A DNA stretch of 64,000 bases from Limnoglobus roseus (GTDB taxonomy: Bacteria > Planctomycetota > Planctomycetia > Gemmatales > Gemmataceae): positions 9,128,163 through 9,192,162 of the forward strand of contig NZ_CP042425.1 of the NCBI RefSeq assembly GCF_008254045.1, read 5' to 3'. Each line of letters opens with the position of its first letter. The first letter of the stretch is position 1. Of the stretch, positions 1 to 7,573 are shown one piece after another. The notes under the pieces were generated by a model, which saw only the letters and a program-made list of their open reading frames with translations, did not search any database and was not told the DNA's origin. The translations under genes and the position numbers were made by a program.

Positions 1-2
1 AC

Positions 3-758
3 GGCAACTACAAGGCGTGCAAGGAGCTGATGGGGACCATCCACAGCTACAAGAAGGAGATGGACAAGCATCTGGCCAGTGCCCAGAAGACGCTCACCGC
101 CATCACCGAAAAGTACAACGGCAGCGCGTGGAAGACGGCCAAGGGCGAAGTCGTCGCGAAGGCGGCCGACGAGTTCCTGAAGACTCAGACGGACAGCATC
201 AAGAAGCTAGAGTCCGACATCAAGCACTTCGACCGGCACATCGACCTGGGGTACCTGACCGTCCACAAGATGGGCAAGGAAGTGACGGAGAGCAAGCAGG
301 CCCTGACGAAGGCCGTGGCCGAGTGGGAGGTGGAGCGGAAGAAGATCGCGGCGGCCGCCGCCGCCCTGCCGGGCGACCTGAGCCAGCAGCAACTGGCGAA
401 GCACGCCGACCTGAAAGCCGAGCTAGACCAGAAGCTCGAGGCTCAGCCGACCTGGCTGGGCCAGTTGAACGACATGGAGGGGGAGTTGAAGAAGCACAAG
501 GAGACGGTGAAGACGCTGTCGGAAGCGGCGAAGGCCCTGAAGGAGAAACGGCCGGCGTGGGTGGCCCAGTCGGGCAACGCGATGCGGCTGACGACGGTCG
601 GGCTGGGGGCCGCCGCCGGCAGCTTCGAGGCGGCCGCGGCCGAGGGGGCCGCGCAGACGGCCAAACTGGCCGAGACGTTCACGTCCACGGTGGCCGAGTT
701 CGCCACGACGTTCGGCAAGCAGATCACCGACAAGGCGAAGCAAGTGCTGAAGAGGTGA
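3..758 (+). CDS. Coiled-coil protein of unknown function, 5' end outside window
   Basis: The frame is open from the first complete codon (reading GNYKACKELMG), so the gene starts upstream of the window. The internal ATG at 30 is only a nominal start. The visible part, about 250 residues, is almost entirely helical and rich in Lys, Glu and Ala, with heptad-like stretches (SIKKLESDIKHFDRHID, LKAELDQKLEAQ, GELKKHKETVKTLSEAAKALKEK). This suggests a long coiled coil. The last 60 residues are Ala-rich and end in basic FGKQITDKAKQVLKR. I see no membrane segment or catalytic motif. I do not recognise the family. The GC-rich third codon positions support it being real coding sequence. Confidence 0.8.
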   Translation, partial: GNYKACKELMGTIHSYKKEMDKHLASAQKTLTAITEKYNGSAWKTAKGEVVAKAADEFLKTQTDSIKKLESDIKHFDRHIDLGYLTVHKMGKEVTESKQALTKAVAEWEVERKKIAAAAAALPGDLSQQQLAKHADLKAELDQKLEAQPTWLGQLNDMEGELKKHKETVKTLSEAAKALKEKRPAWVAQSGNAMRLTTVGLGAAAGSFEAAAAEGAAQTAKLAETFTSTVAEFATTFGKQITDKAKQVLKR

Positions 759-921
759 CGCGACGGGCAACTGCCGGGGGACCCTTGTCGCGTGGCTGGT
801 TTGTTGTTGCCATCAACGGGATACCCCATTTTCCTGATCGCTCGCGCAGTCCATCTCGGCCAGCTTCTGCTGACGGGCCTCCCCGGCAGGGCGACCGGAT
901 GCTGGTGACGGTAGGAGGAGA

Positions 922-1116
922 ATGAGGGCCCGCGGGCGAGTCGCCCAACCGCTCACCATCTTCCTGGTCGAGGCGACGACCGATCGGCTGGCCGGCACAG
1001 TCGTGCGGTGGGGCGGCCGGGCCCGGGAAGTAATCTACGACTCGGCCGCCGGACCGCCGGTCCTTCCGCCGGGCGGGCCGCACAAGCTCATCGCCGAGCA
1101 AATGTTGGATGTTTGA
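922..1116 (+). CDS. Small hypothetical protein
   Basis: A 64-residue frame starts at an ATG preceded by a strong purine-rich site (AGGAGGAGA immediately upstream, tight spacing). Third codon positions are mostly G or C, as in the neighbouring genes. The core TIFLVEATTDRLAGTVV...REVIYDSAAGP resembles the decayed frame at 1156-1422 (FVL-ATPDRPSG...TEVLVYDPAGP), so the two look like paralogues. No known domain is visible. It could be a small real protein or the remaining tail of a longer gene. Confidence 0.45.
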   Translation: MRARGRVAQPLTIFLVEATTDRLAGTVVRWGGRAREVIYDSAAGPPVLPPGGPHKLIAEQMLDV

Positions 1117-1155
1117 GCAAGGGTGTTGCCATGTCGGCAAAACTGCGGCGGGTGA

Positions 1156-1422
1156 AGGGAAGTCGAGGCGGCCTACACACGGGCCCACCCGCCGCCGGCA
1201 CCCCCGCCCGGCGGCGTGTTCGTCCTCTAGGCCACCCCCGACCGCCCGTCCGGCCCGTGGGTCCGCCCGAACGGGGCGACCGAGGTCCTCGTCTACGACC
1301 CGGCCGGGCCCAAGCTCGACGTCCGGTTCCCGGGCAACCCCCTCGTCCTCACCGGGATCGACCCCTTCCCCCGCGATCCCGAACTCCGGGCGGCGTGCCG
1401 GCTCGTCCCGGTAGGCTGGTGA
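1156..1422 (+). pseudogene. Decayed paralogue of the 922-1116 small gene
   Basis: Read in one frame, this stretch gives EAAYTRAHPPPAPPPGGVFVL, then an in-frame TAG near 1228, then ATPDRPSGPWVRPNGATEV and LVYDPAGPKLDVRFPGN, ending with TGA at 1420-1422. The TAG sits exactly where the paralogue at 922-1116 has a Glu codon (FLVEAT), so one GAG to TAG change could explain it. No start with a ribosome site is visible. It lies just upstream of the truncated integrase, in a region of general gene decay. Confidence 0.4.
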
Positions 1423-1467
1423 CGGCAGCCGCGGACGCTTCAGTGGCCGGGCGTAACTCGGTCCCCG

Positions 1468-1890
1468 GTGGGAATCGCCGTGTCCCACCCGCCGCCGAAG
1501 CCCCTCGACCAACTCCGCCACGCCCTCCGGGTGCGGCACGACGCGATCCGCACCGAGGACGCCGACCACGACGGGTGCCTGCAGTTCATCCTGTTCCGCG
1601 GCAAGCAACACCCGCTCGACCTGGTCGAGCCGGACGTGAACGCCTTCCTCACCGACTTGGCCGTTGACCGGCACGTCACCGCGTCCACGCAGTCGCAAGC
1701 CCTGTGCGCCCTCCTGCTCCGGTACGAGCACGTCCTCGCCCGCCCGCTCGACCAACTCCGCGTCGTTCGGGCGACCCGCCCGAAGCGGTTGCCCGTCGTG
1801 CGGACCCGCGGCGAGGTCCGGCACGTCCTCGGCCGCCTGGACGGCACCCCGCGGCTAGTCGCCCTCATCCCGTACGGGGCCACGGGGTGA
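1468..1890 (+). pseudogene. Truncated integron integrase (IntI-type tyrosine recombinase), N-terminal part only
   Basis: The 140-residue frame starts at a GTG. It matches the N-terminal SAM-like DNA-binding domain of integron integrases: LDQLRHALRVRHDAIRTE, FILFRGKQHP, VNAFLTDLAVDRHVTAST, QSQALCALLLRYEHVL and ATRPKRLPVV. It stops at VALIPYGATG, where family members continue YGTGLRL with the first catalytic Arg. All five catalytic residues of the tyrosine-recombinase domain (R, K, H, R, Y) are therefore missing, and I find no continuation in the next 180 bases in any frame. The gene points the same way as the downstream cassette-like genes, an arrangement reported for some planctomycete and spirochaete integrons. 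It would once have inserted and excised cassettes at attI and attC. It cannot do so now. Confidence 0.78.
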
Positions 1891-2067
1891 CGGCCGGGCG
1901 GCGCAGGGTGCCTTACCGTGTGAGGCTGCGCGACCGGTTGGGGGCCGGGCGCCGTAACTGCGGACCCAGGGCCTTGACGTGCGGCCGCCGGCGCGGTCCA
2001 ATCCACTTCCCGTGTTCGTCTGCACCGGCACAGGCGAATACTCTGCTCGGCCACGGAGGGCGCGCGG
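1891..2067 (+). other. Gap between integrase remnant and first cassette, possible degenerate recombination site
   Basis: No gene is visible. The last 25 bases resemble the sequence following the R' boxes of the clear attC sites: GCTCGGC at 2045-2051, then CACGGAGGGCGCGCGG and an ATG at 2068. For comparison, the 8649-8747 site ends GTTGGGC followed by CGCGGAGGACGCG. This suggests a decayed attC or attI 3' half. A convincing 5' half is not evident, although CCGTAAC occurs near 1952. Confidence 0.3.
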
Positions 2068-2370
2068 ATGGCGAAGGCCATGAAGATCCGCGCTCTGATG
2101 TCGCCCCCGACTCCCTTGACCAAGTTCGACCCCGGCGCGTACTGGAGTGGGTTGGAATTCGAGGAGACGGACGCGGCGAACACCGAGGCAGAGCGGGATG
2201 GGTTGGCCCAATTCGTCCACTTCTTGGCGTTCCTCGCCCTGCAGGCGGGGTCGACGCGATGGGCGTCGGTGGTACCCGCGAGGAGTTCGGCGATGCGGGC
2301 GTTGGAGTCTCACTTCGGCCACTTGGCGGGATGGCCGCGTGTGACGAGGAGCGGGCTGTCGTACCCCTAG
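2068..2370 (+). CDS. Hypothetical cassette-type protein
   Basis: A 100-residue frame begins 16 bases after a degenerate R'-like box, the same spacing as in the clearer cassettes downstream. It ends 46 bases before an attC-like palindrome. The first 65 residues (TPLTKFDPGAYWSGLEFEE, then AERDGLAQFVHFLAFLALQAG) look protein-like with good third-position GC. The tail after about residue 65 is less convincing and could follow a frameshift. No family is recognised. Confidence 0.4.
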   Translation: MAKAMKIRALMSPPTPLTKFDPGAYWSGLEFEETDAANTEAERDGLAQFVHFLAFLALQAGSTRWASVVPARSSAMRALESHFGHLAGWPRVTRSGLSYP

Positions 2371-2415
2371 GCGGCCCGCCTGCTCCTGCCGCTCTACCCG
2401 CCGCGGATGCCTGCC

Positions 2416-2513
2416 GCCGAACCCGCCGCGGCACCGGACCCGGCCGCATAGATTGGTTCTGGGAGTACATCAGTCCCCTATTGCGGCCTTACCGATGAAC
2501 GTAGTCGTTCGGC
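2416..2513 (+). repeat. attC-like site 1
   Basis: This 98-bp imperfect palindrome begins GCCGAAC and ends GTTCGGC, which are exact inverse complements and correspond to R'' and R' boxes. Inside, CACCGG...CGGCCGCA partly pairs with TTGCGGCC...CCGATG. The middle (GATTGGTTCTGGGA) closely matches the loop of the site at 8649. After R' comes AGCGGAGG, a ribosome-site-like run that also follows R' in other sites. Pairing is imperfect, suggesting decay. Confidence 0.65.
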
Positions 2514-2768
2514 AGCGGAGGGCTGACGCTGCGGGAGTACCGACAGTCCCATGCCCCGGGCGGGTGACAGTGTGCTGTATCGAAAGTGATTCGCGCAATT
2601 GCCCGTTTCGTGCGGACCGGATGTGGAATATCTTTGAATCACTCCAACAGACATCGTAGACATAGTCGCCCGATAACGTTTTGCCCGACGAACCGATGGC
2701 CGTACCAGCTGAAGCGTCGGCCGTTCTTCGACAACCTTTCCCCTTGATGCCCGGATACGGAGTTCTTC

Positions 2769-4469
2769 ATGCAGCGGCGTGACTTCCTTAAAACCTCTGG
2801 CGCGATCGCGGGCGGACTGTCGGCCCCTCTCCTCGCCCCCGCCGTCCGGGCGGCCACCCCCGCCCCGCGGGCCGTGGCCGTCGCCGTTCAGGCCGACCAA
2901 CCACGGGGCAAACTTAACCCGATCTGGCGGTTCTTCGGGGCCGACGAGCCGAACTACGCGACCATGAAGGACGGCAAGAAACTCCTCGGTGAACTCGGCG
3001 AACTGTCCCCGAAGAACGTGTATTTCCGGACCCACAACCTGCTCACCTCCGGCGACGGCACCCCGGCCCTCAAGTGGGGCTCGACGGGGGCCTACAAGGA
3101 GGACGCGGCCGGCAACCCGGTGTACGACTGGACCATCCTCGACGGCATCTTCGACGCCTACCTCGAGCGGGGGGTGAGGCCCTACGCCCAGATCGGGTTC
3201 ATGCCGAAGGAGATGTCCACGAAGCCCGAGCCGTACCAGCACAAGTGGACCCCGAAGGCCAAGTACGACGAAATCTACACCGGCTGGGCGTACCCGCCGA
3301 AGGACTACAAGAAGTGGGCCGAACTGGTGTACCAGTGGGTCACGCACTGCGTCCAGAAGTACGGCAAGGCCGAGGTCGAGACGTGGTACTGGGAGACGTG
3401 GAACGAGCCGAACATCGCGTACTGGCGGGGCACCCCGGAGGAGTTCCGCAAGCTCCACGACTACGCCATCGACGCGGTCCGCCGCGCCCTGCCGACGGCC
3501 CGCGTCGGCGGCCCGGACACCGCCGGCCACGGCGGGCCGTGGGGCCGCAATTTCCTCGAACACTGCGTCCGCGGCAAGAACTACGCGACCGGCGGGGTGG
3601 GCACCCCGATCGACTTCGTGTCGTTCCACGCGAAGGGATCGCCGCAGTTCGTGGACGGGCACGTCCGGCTCGGAATCGCCGACCAACTCCGCACCATCGC
3701 CCAGGGGTTCGCCCAGGTCGCGTCGTTCTCGGAACTCAAAAACAAACCGATCGTGATCGGCGAATCCGACCCGGACGGCTGCGCGGCCTGCCAGGGGCGG
3801 CAGCTCGGGTACCGGAACACGACGATGTATTCGAGCTATACGGCGGCCAGCTTCGCCCGCAAGCACGACCTGGCGGCCAAGCACGGGGTGAACCTGGAGG
3901 GGGCGTTGACCTGGGCGTTCGAGTTCGAGGGCCAGCCGTACTTCGCCGGGTTCCGGGTGCTGGCGACGAACGGCCTCGACCTGCCGGTCATGAACGTGTT
4001 CCGGATGTTCGCCAAGATGGGCGGCAAGCGGGTGGCGGCCGAAAGTGACGGGGCCATCCCGTTGGACAAGATCGTGCGGGACGGGGTGCGGGGAGAACCG
4101 GACGTGGCCGCCCTGGCGAGCCGGGACGGCGACCGGGTGTGCGTGCTGGTCTGGCACTACCACGACGACGACGTGCCCGGCGCGACGGCCGAGGTGACGC
4201 TGACCGTGACCGGCTTGCCCGAGAAGGCTGAGGCGGCGAAACTGACCCAGTACCGCATCGACGAAACGCACAGTAACTCGCACACGGCTTGGTTGAAGAT
4301 GGGTTCGCCCGCCCAGCCGACGCCGGAGCAGTACGCCGCCTTGGAGAAGGCCGGCCACTTGGAACGGATCGGAGAGGTCGAGACGGTCCGACCGGCGGGC
4401 GGGAAAATGACGTACAAGATATCGCTGCCGCGGCAGGCAGTCGCATTGATTGTAATCGAGCCGACATAG
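2769..4469 (+). CDS. Secreted glycoside hydrolase, GH39 (beta-xylosidase-like)
   Basis: The protein has 566 residues. The N-terminus MQRRDFLKTSGAIAGG is a twin-arginine (Tat) signal followed by a hydrophobic run and an AxA-type cleavage region near residue 28, so export is expected. The body fits the GH39 TIM barrel. WNEPN carries the presumed acid/base Glu213, and KPIVIGESDPDG carries the presumed nucleophile Glu332. Between them lie GGPDTAGHGG and DFVSFHAKG, typical of the family. A beta-rich domain after about residue 430 (VCVLVWHYHDDD) would be the C-terminal sandwich. Family members cleave xylosides or related glycosides; the substrate here cannot be read from sequence. The gene begins 255 bp after attC-like site 1 and is much larger than the surrounding cassettes, so it may not be a cassette itself. 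Confidence 0.85.
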   Translation: MQRRDFLKTSGAIAGGLSAPLLAPAVRAATPAPRAVAVAVQADQPRGKLNPIWRFFGADEPNYATMKDGKKLLGELGELSPKNVYFRTHNLLTSGDGTPALKWGSTGAYKEDAAGNPVYDWTILDGIFDAYLERGVRPYAQIGFMPKEMSTKPEPYQHKWTPKAKYDEIYTGWAYPPKDYKKWAELVYQWVTHCVQKYGKAEVETWYWETWNEPNIAYWRGTPEEFRKLHDYAIDAVRRALPTARVGGPDTAGHGGPWGRNFLEHCVRGKNYATGGVGTPIDFVSFHAKGSPQFVDGHVRLGIADQLRTIAQGFAQVASFSELKNKPIVIGESDPDGCAACQGRQLGYRNTTMYSSYTAASFARKHDLAAKHGVNLEGALTWAFEFEGQPYFAGFRVLATNGLDLPVMNVFRMFAKMGGKRVAAESDGAIPLDKIVRDGVRGEPDVAALASRDGDRVCVLVWHYHDDDVPGATAEVTLTVTGLPEKAEAAKLTQYRIDETHSNSHTAWLKMGSPAQPTPEQYAALEKAGHLERIGEVETVRPAGGKMTYKISLPRQAVALIVIEPT

Positions 4470-4870
4470 GATCGGTAAAGGTGGTGGCCTCGCTTTGGCG
4501 TATTAAGCATCGCGCCTGCAAAAGTCGCTCGTGATGCCGTTGACATCTGGCGAAGCCGTACCGATCACGCTCGCGGGGCATAATACTGTGCGAGTAAGGT
4601 CGTCTTAACTGAGGTGGGCTGTTTGCGATATCGGGGCGACGAACTTTCCTCGCCCCGAGGCCCGTCATGTTCAACCGCCATGACATCCGCGACGCCCATT
4701 GGGATCGCATCAATGACCCGGTGCGAGGTCCCGTCGCTTGGAATCCGCAGAGCAAGTGCTGAGACTTCGACGCAGAACCGGTGGGCGGTCGTGCGGTCCC
4801 GGCTAGCTACGACCCGCCTGACAGTCGCTTGCCGCCCGCGGATCACGGCTGAGAGGGCGTCCGAGCCTGC
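4470..4870. other. Gene-poor stretch with one weak transposase-like remnant
   Basis: No convincing gene is visible. A 31-codon frame at 4667-4762 reads FNRHDIRDAHWDRINDP, reminiscent of the start of IS5-type transposases (HDLTDAQWERI), but similarity ends there and a stop follows. It may be a scrap of such an element. The last part leads into the decayed DUF2262-like gene. Nothing else is supported. Confidence 0.25.
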
Positions 4871-5169
4871 GTGCGGTGGGTCCGGGCCAACGAGCCGGCG
4901 GCGCGGGCCTACATGGCCGGACAGTTGTTCCTGGGGTGGCGGGAGGACTGGTACGATGAGGAGATCGACGACGTGACTCCGCCGGAGGAGTTCCACAGCA
5001 GGTTGGCCCCGTCCGGCATCAATTTCTATGACGACCAAGAGGCGCGGCTGATCTACGACGACGGCGAATTGTTCGGGGCCACGGATTCAGCCTACAGGTC
5101 AACGCGGCCGGCGAGTTCTAGGTCAACGCGGCCGGCGAGTTCGTCGCGGGGCCGGACATATTCGGGTAG
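4871..5169 (+). pseudogene. Decayed cassette gene, DUF2262/DUF6985-like
   Basis: The frame from the GTG at 4871 reads AYMAGQLFLGWREDWYDEEI, DDVTPPEEFHSRLAPSGI and NFYDDQEARLIYDDGELFG. The ending in this frame is nonsense. In another frame the natural ending appears: GHGFSLQVNAAGEF, a TAG stop, then VNAAGEFVAGPDIFG and a final TAG at 5167-5169. Two lesions are therefore visible: a frameshift near 5080 and a 24-bp tandem duplication that creates the premature TAG. The YDDGxLFxGH pattern near the end is typical of DUF2262/DUF6985 proteins common in planctomycetes; this family call is from memory. An attC-like site follows 13 bp downstream, as expected for a cassette gene. Confidence 0.6.
5096..5143 (+). 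repeat. 24-bp tandem duplication inside decayed cassette gene
   Basis: Two direct copies of a 24-bp unit lie at 5096-5119 and 5120-5143. They differ only at the last base (T versus G). The T at 5119 forms a TAG stop with the next two bases, interrupting the repeated peptide VNAAGEF. The duplication is in frame, so only the T causes the stop. Confidence 0.9.
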
Positions 5170-5182
5170 CCAGCAAAGGCCC

Positions 5183-5273
5183 GCCGAGCCAGACGATGCG
5201 GCGGGGGGCATCAGCGACTTTCAAGGTTCAAGTTCACTCACCCCCCGCCGGCCGGTGAGCCGAGTCGTTCGGC
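5183..5273 (+). repeat. attC-like site 2
   Basis: This 91-bp palindromic site ends with R' box GTTCGGC (5267-5273). The 5' R'' position reads GCCGAGC, with the conserved AAC changed to AGC. The stem is strong: CGGCGGGGGG pairs with CCCCCCGCCG around a loop of about 31 bases. The next gene starts 16 bp after the R' box. The altered R'' suggests this site may no longer recombine well. Confidence 0.65.
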
Positions 5274-5288
5274 AAGAGTAGCCTACCA

Positions 5289-5582
5289 ATGGACGAAGCC
5301 GCACCAGAAGCACACATCGTTTACTGCCGGTCGCAGATGCTTCTCGACCGCCAGAAGTACGAGTCGTGGCGGGATGTGCAAGTCGCCTACGAGGACTACA
5401 TGACCTCGCTCGGCCCGTGGTCCGCGGCGGAGATCATCGGGTTCCTCGAAGACGACTGGGGGGCGGACGACTCGCGGTGGCCGTTCACCCGGCAGGCCAT
5501 CGCAGACTTCTTCCGCTCGGGCGAGTCGCGGCTGGTGTGCCCAGAGGCCGAACGTAGCGTGTTGTCAAGAGGTGATTCTTGA
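5289..5582 (+). CDS. Hypothetical cassette protein, 3' end altered by IS insertion
   Basis: A 97-residue frame starts with an ATG 16 bp after the R' box of attC-like site 2. It is acidic and aromatic-rich (YESWRDVQVAYEDYMTSLGPW, shown partly: SAAEIIGFLEDDWGADDSRW, PFTRQAIADFFRSG). The last codons run over GCCGAAC at 5547-5553, which looks like the R'' box of the next attC. They then enter IS110-type sequence, so the natural stop has probably been replaced. No known domain is recognised. Confidence 0.65.
   Translation: MDEAAPEAHIVYCRSQMLLDRQKYESWRDVQVAYEDYMTSLGPWSAAEIIGFLEDDWGADDSRWPFTRQAIADFFRSGESRLVCPEAERSVLSRGDS
5547..5560 (+). repeat. 5' half (R'' box) of attC-like site 3, cut by IS110 element
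   Basis: GCCGAAC at 5547-5553 lies at the 3' end of the cassette gene, exactly where other cassettes have R''. No stem follows. Within about 15 bp the sequence becomes the end of an IS110-type element. The matching stem and R' box appear on the far side of the element at 6772-6854. Confidence 0.5.
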
Positions 5583-6573
5583 CCCCCACGTCGAGTCGAA
5601 CGGCGTCCGGCTTTTGAGTACGCCGTCGCAGATCATGACGAGCTTCCGCATGCACGCCCCGATGGCCTGCATCTTCGGCTTCGGGCCGCCGCGGCGGTCG
5701 GGGTCGGTGAGGCTTGCGAAGAACCTCCGAAGGGTGGGATTGAACCGCACGGCCGTCTGTGTCGGCAGGAACAGGGCCTTCCGCAGCCGGGCGTTCCCCG
5801 ACTTCGACAGCCGGGTCCGCCCGCGGACGGACGACCCGCTCCGGAACTCCCGCGGCGACAGGCCGCAGTACGCCGCCGCTTGGGCACTCGGCACCCGTGC
5901 GACCGGCGGTAGTTCGGCCCGGACGGTCGAGGCGGTCTGCGGCCCGCCCCCCCCGGGATGGAGGTCAGTAGTTCGGCGTCGTCGGCCAGGGCCGGGGCGG
6001 CGGCGATGACCGCGTCGGCGGCCGCTTGCATGGCGTCCGCCTCCTTGCCCGGGAGCTTCACCACCCGGGCCACCGACCGCCGGGCGGCCGGGGTCAGGAG
6101 GGGGGATTCGAGCCGGGCCTTCTCGCCCGCGGCGAGTTGCCGCAGGTCGTCCCGGTGGCGGACGAACGCCTGCAATTCCCGGACATCCGGGGTCGGCGGA
6201 GCCCAGGCGGGCGGGACCTCATCGCGGGTGTCGGCGGAGCCCAGGCGGGCGTGGGCCTTGTCCGTCTTGTTCCGCCGGCCGCGCATCACCCCGGCGTACT
6301 TGACCCGGGTCGGGTTGATGACGCTCACCACCCGGCCGGCGGCGTGCCGGTGGCACGGAGGGCGCCCTCGTACCCGCCGGTGGCTTCCATGCCGAAGTGG
6401 GTTGTGGACTCGGGGGCGTGGCCGTCGGCCCAGGCCAGGAGGGCGGCGAACCCGTCCGGGGCGTTGGGGAACGCCTTGCCGCGGGCCTTCCCGTCCGGCG
6501 TCAGGAGGCAGGCGTCGAGCGTCGCCTTGGAGATGTCGATCCCGATGACGGTGGTCGTGGCGGCGGTGCCCAA
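5565..6573 (-). pseudogene. IS110-family transposase, two frameshifts
   Basis: Three consecutive frames together give a full IS110 (DEDD) transposase. The N-terminal RuvC-like part runs from ATG 6573 (VIGIDISKATLDACLL, then HFGMEATGGYEGALR). The middle follows in another frame (VSVINPTRVKYAG, NKTDKAHARLGSA, VRELQAFVRHRDDLRQLAAG, ADDAELLTSIPG). The C-terminal transposase_20 part is in a third frame (VPSAQAAAYCGLSPREFRSG, GRTRLSKSGNARLRKALF). The first shift is near 6335. The second falls at a run of eight C at 5947-5954. The family motif KTDxxDA reads KTDKAHA here, so one acidic position appears lost. The gene is probably inactive, unless the C-run shift is a sequencing artefact. Confidence 0.8.
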
Positions 6574-6771
6574 GGTGTCCCTCCCCTCATGCTCACGGAT
6601 GCGGGGTCGGCTCGGGAGGAGCCGCCCGCCGGGTAGCGCCCGAGGTCGAGGAGCACCGGCGGCCGGTCCGCCACCTGGTTCGCGAGGTCGGGTGCCTCAT
6701 GCGCGGCATGCGGTTGGTCCGACCGCCAGACTGTCGCCTCAACGACCCCGGCATGGTAACATGTGATGCCG
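6574..6771 (-). ncRNA. Candidate bridge RNA region of the IS110 element
   Basis: In IS110-group elements the non-coding left end, upstream of the transposase, encodes a structured bridge RNA that pairs with target and donor DNA. Here 190 bases upstream of the transposase start (gene orientation) contain no gene and are rich in short GC palindromes such as GGCGGCCGGTCC and GGGCTACCCGGCGG-type arms. The assignment rests on position alone; I could not fold it. Confidence 0.3.
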
Positions 6772-6854
6772 CTGCACCTGACGGCGGGGCGTGATTGGTT
6801 TTTGGGACGACAAGCTCCCCGGTGCCCCGCCGCTGCTGAGCGGGGTCGTTCGGC
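6772..6854 (+). repeat. 3' part (stem and R' box) of attC-like site 3
   Basis: ACGGCGGGGC pairs with GCCCCGCCG around a loop that contains GATTGGTTTTTGGGA, close to the loops of sites 1 and 6. The R' box GTTCGGC is at 6848-6854. The R'' box is not on this side but is found at 5547, across the IS110 element. The next gene starts 17 bp after R'. Confidence 0.6.
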
Positions 6855-6870
6855 GGAAGAGGGCGCACCA

Positions 6871-7467
6871 ATGGGCGACGTCCGGCGGGCTGCGGCCTTG
6901 TACCGGGATACTAACGCAGACCCGGTGGAGGCGCTCCCGCGGTTGCGGCATGGAGCGTCGGACCCCGACGACTTGGTGCGGCACATGGCCGCAGTGCAGC
7001 TCGCGTTCCACCACCCGCGAGCACTCCCGGAGGCGGTTGCCCGCGAGTTGCTGGGCACCCTGGGACGAGTGTCACGGGCGTCCGTCAGTTCGTCACTGAT
7101 CTCGGAGTACACGCGGGCCACCGACGACGGCGAGGACTGCTGGGACTTGGGGCAGCACATCGCGCTGGCGCTGGCCCGGCTGCCGGCCGGGTCGGGCGAC
7201 TTCGCCGTGCCCGAGTTGGTCGCCCTCTGGCAGCGAGACCGGCAGTTCTACGAGGTGGCACTGGCAGCAGTCTCGCTGTCGTTCCCAGAGGGTGGCCGCC
7301 CCACAGCATCGGCACTGAGCGAGTTGCAGCAGTCCGTACTGGTGGCACTGACGGGCGACGACGCGGTGTGGACGTTCTGCATGCCCACGGCCCCGCTCTT
7401 GGCCGCCCGCGGGTTGCCAACCACACGGCACGGCATGCAGGCGTTCCTGGACGGGACGGGCGGGTAG
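6871..7467 (+). CDS. HEAT-repeat-like cassette protein
   Basis: A 198-residue protein starts at the ATG 17 bp after the R' box and ends one base before the next attC-like site. This tight packing is typical of an integron cassette. Sequence features suggest paired helices of the HEAT/ARM type: DLVRHMAAVQLAFHHPRALP, LGQHIALALARLPAG, FYEVALAAVSLSFPEGG and SALSELQQSVLVALTGDD. Such proteins are abundant in Gemmata-like genomes and usually mediate protein contacts; no partner is evident. There is no signal peptide. The frame is intact, so this is one of the better-preserved cassettes. Confidence 0.75.
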   Translation: MGDVRRAAALYRDTNADPVEALPRLRHGASDPDDLVRHMAAVQLAFHHPRALPEAVARELLGTLGRVSRASVSSSLISEYTRATDDGEDCWDLGQHIALALARLPAGSGDFAVPELVALWQRDRQFYEVALAAVSLSFPEGGRPTASALSELQQSVLVALTGDDAVWTFCMPTAPLLAARGLPTTRHGMQAFLDGTGG

Positions 7468-7468
7468 C

Positions 7469-7566
7469 CCCGAACCCGGCGCGGCACCCGATCCGGCCGC
7501 GTGCACTGATTTTAGGATTGTTGATGTCTCTGATCGCAGCCGGCCTGGTGAGCGGGGTCGTTCGGC
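7469..7566 (+). repeat. attC-like site 4
   Basis: This 98-bp palindrome has R'' CCCGAAC at 7469-7475 (one base off GCCGAAC) and R' GTTCGGC at 7560-7566. Its arms CACCCGATCCGGCCGCG and CGCAGCCGGCCTGGTG pair with a few mismatches. The 5' 17 bases after R'' match site 6 almost exactly. The next start codon is 8 bp after R'. Confidence 0.75.
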
Positions 7567-7573
7567 TTGTAGA

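Larger units (their letters stand above)
5554..6771 (-). mobile_element. IS110-family insertion sequence (decayed), inside an attC-like site
   Basis: The element is defined by its transposase on the minus strand plus about 190 non-coding bases upstream of that gene. IS110 elements lack terminal inverted repeats, so the ends are estimates placed between the two halves of the split attC-like site. Its length of about 1.2 kb fits the family. Confidence 0.6.

Noticed and set aside
2478..4358. 626-codon open frame on the minus strand across the GH39 gene
   Set aside because: It mirrors the high third-position GC of the plus-strand gene, and the translation is low-complexity Arg/Val/Leu/Pro with no motifs. 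The plus frame has clear catalytic motifs.
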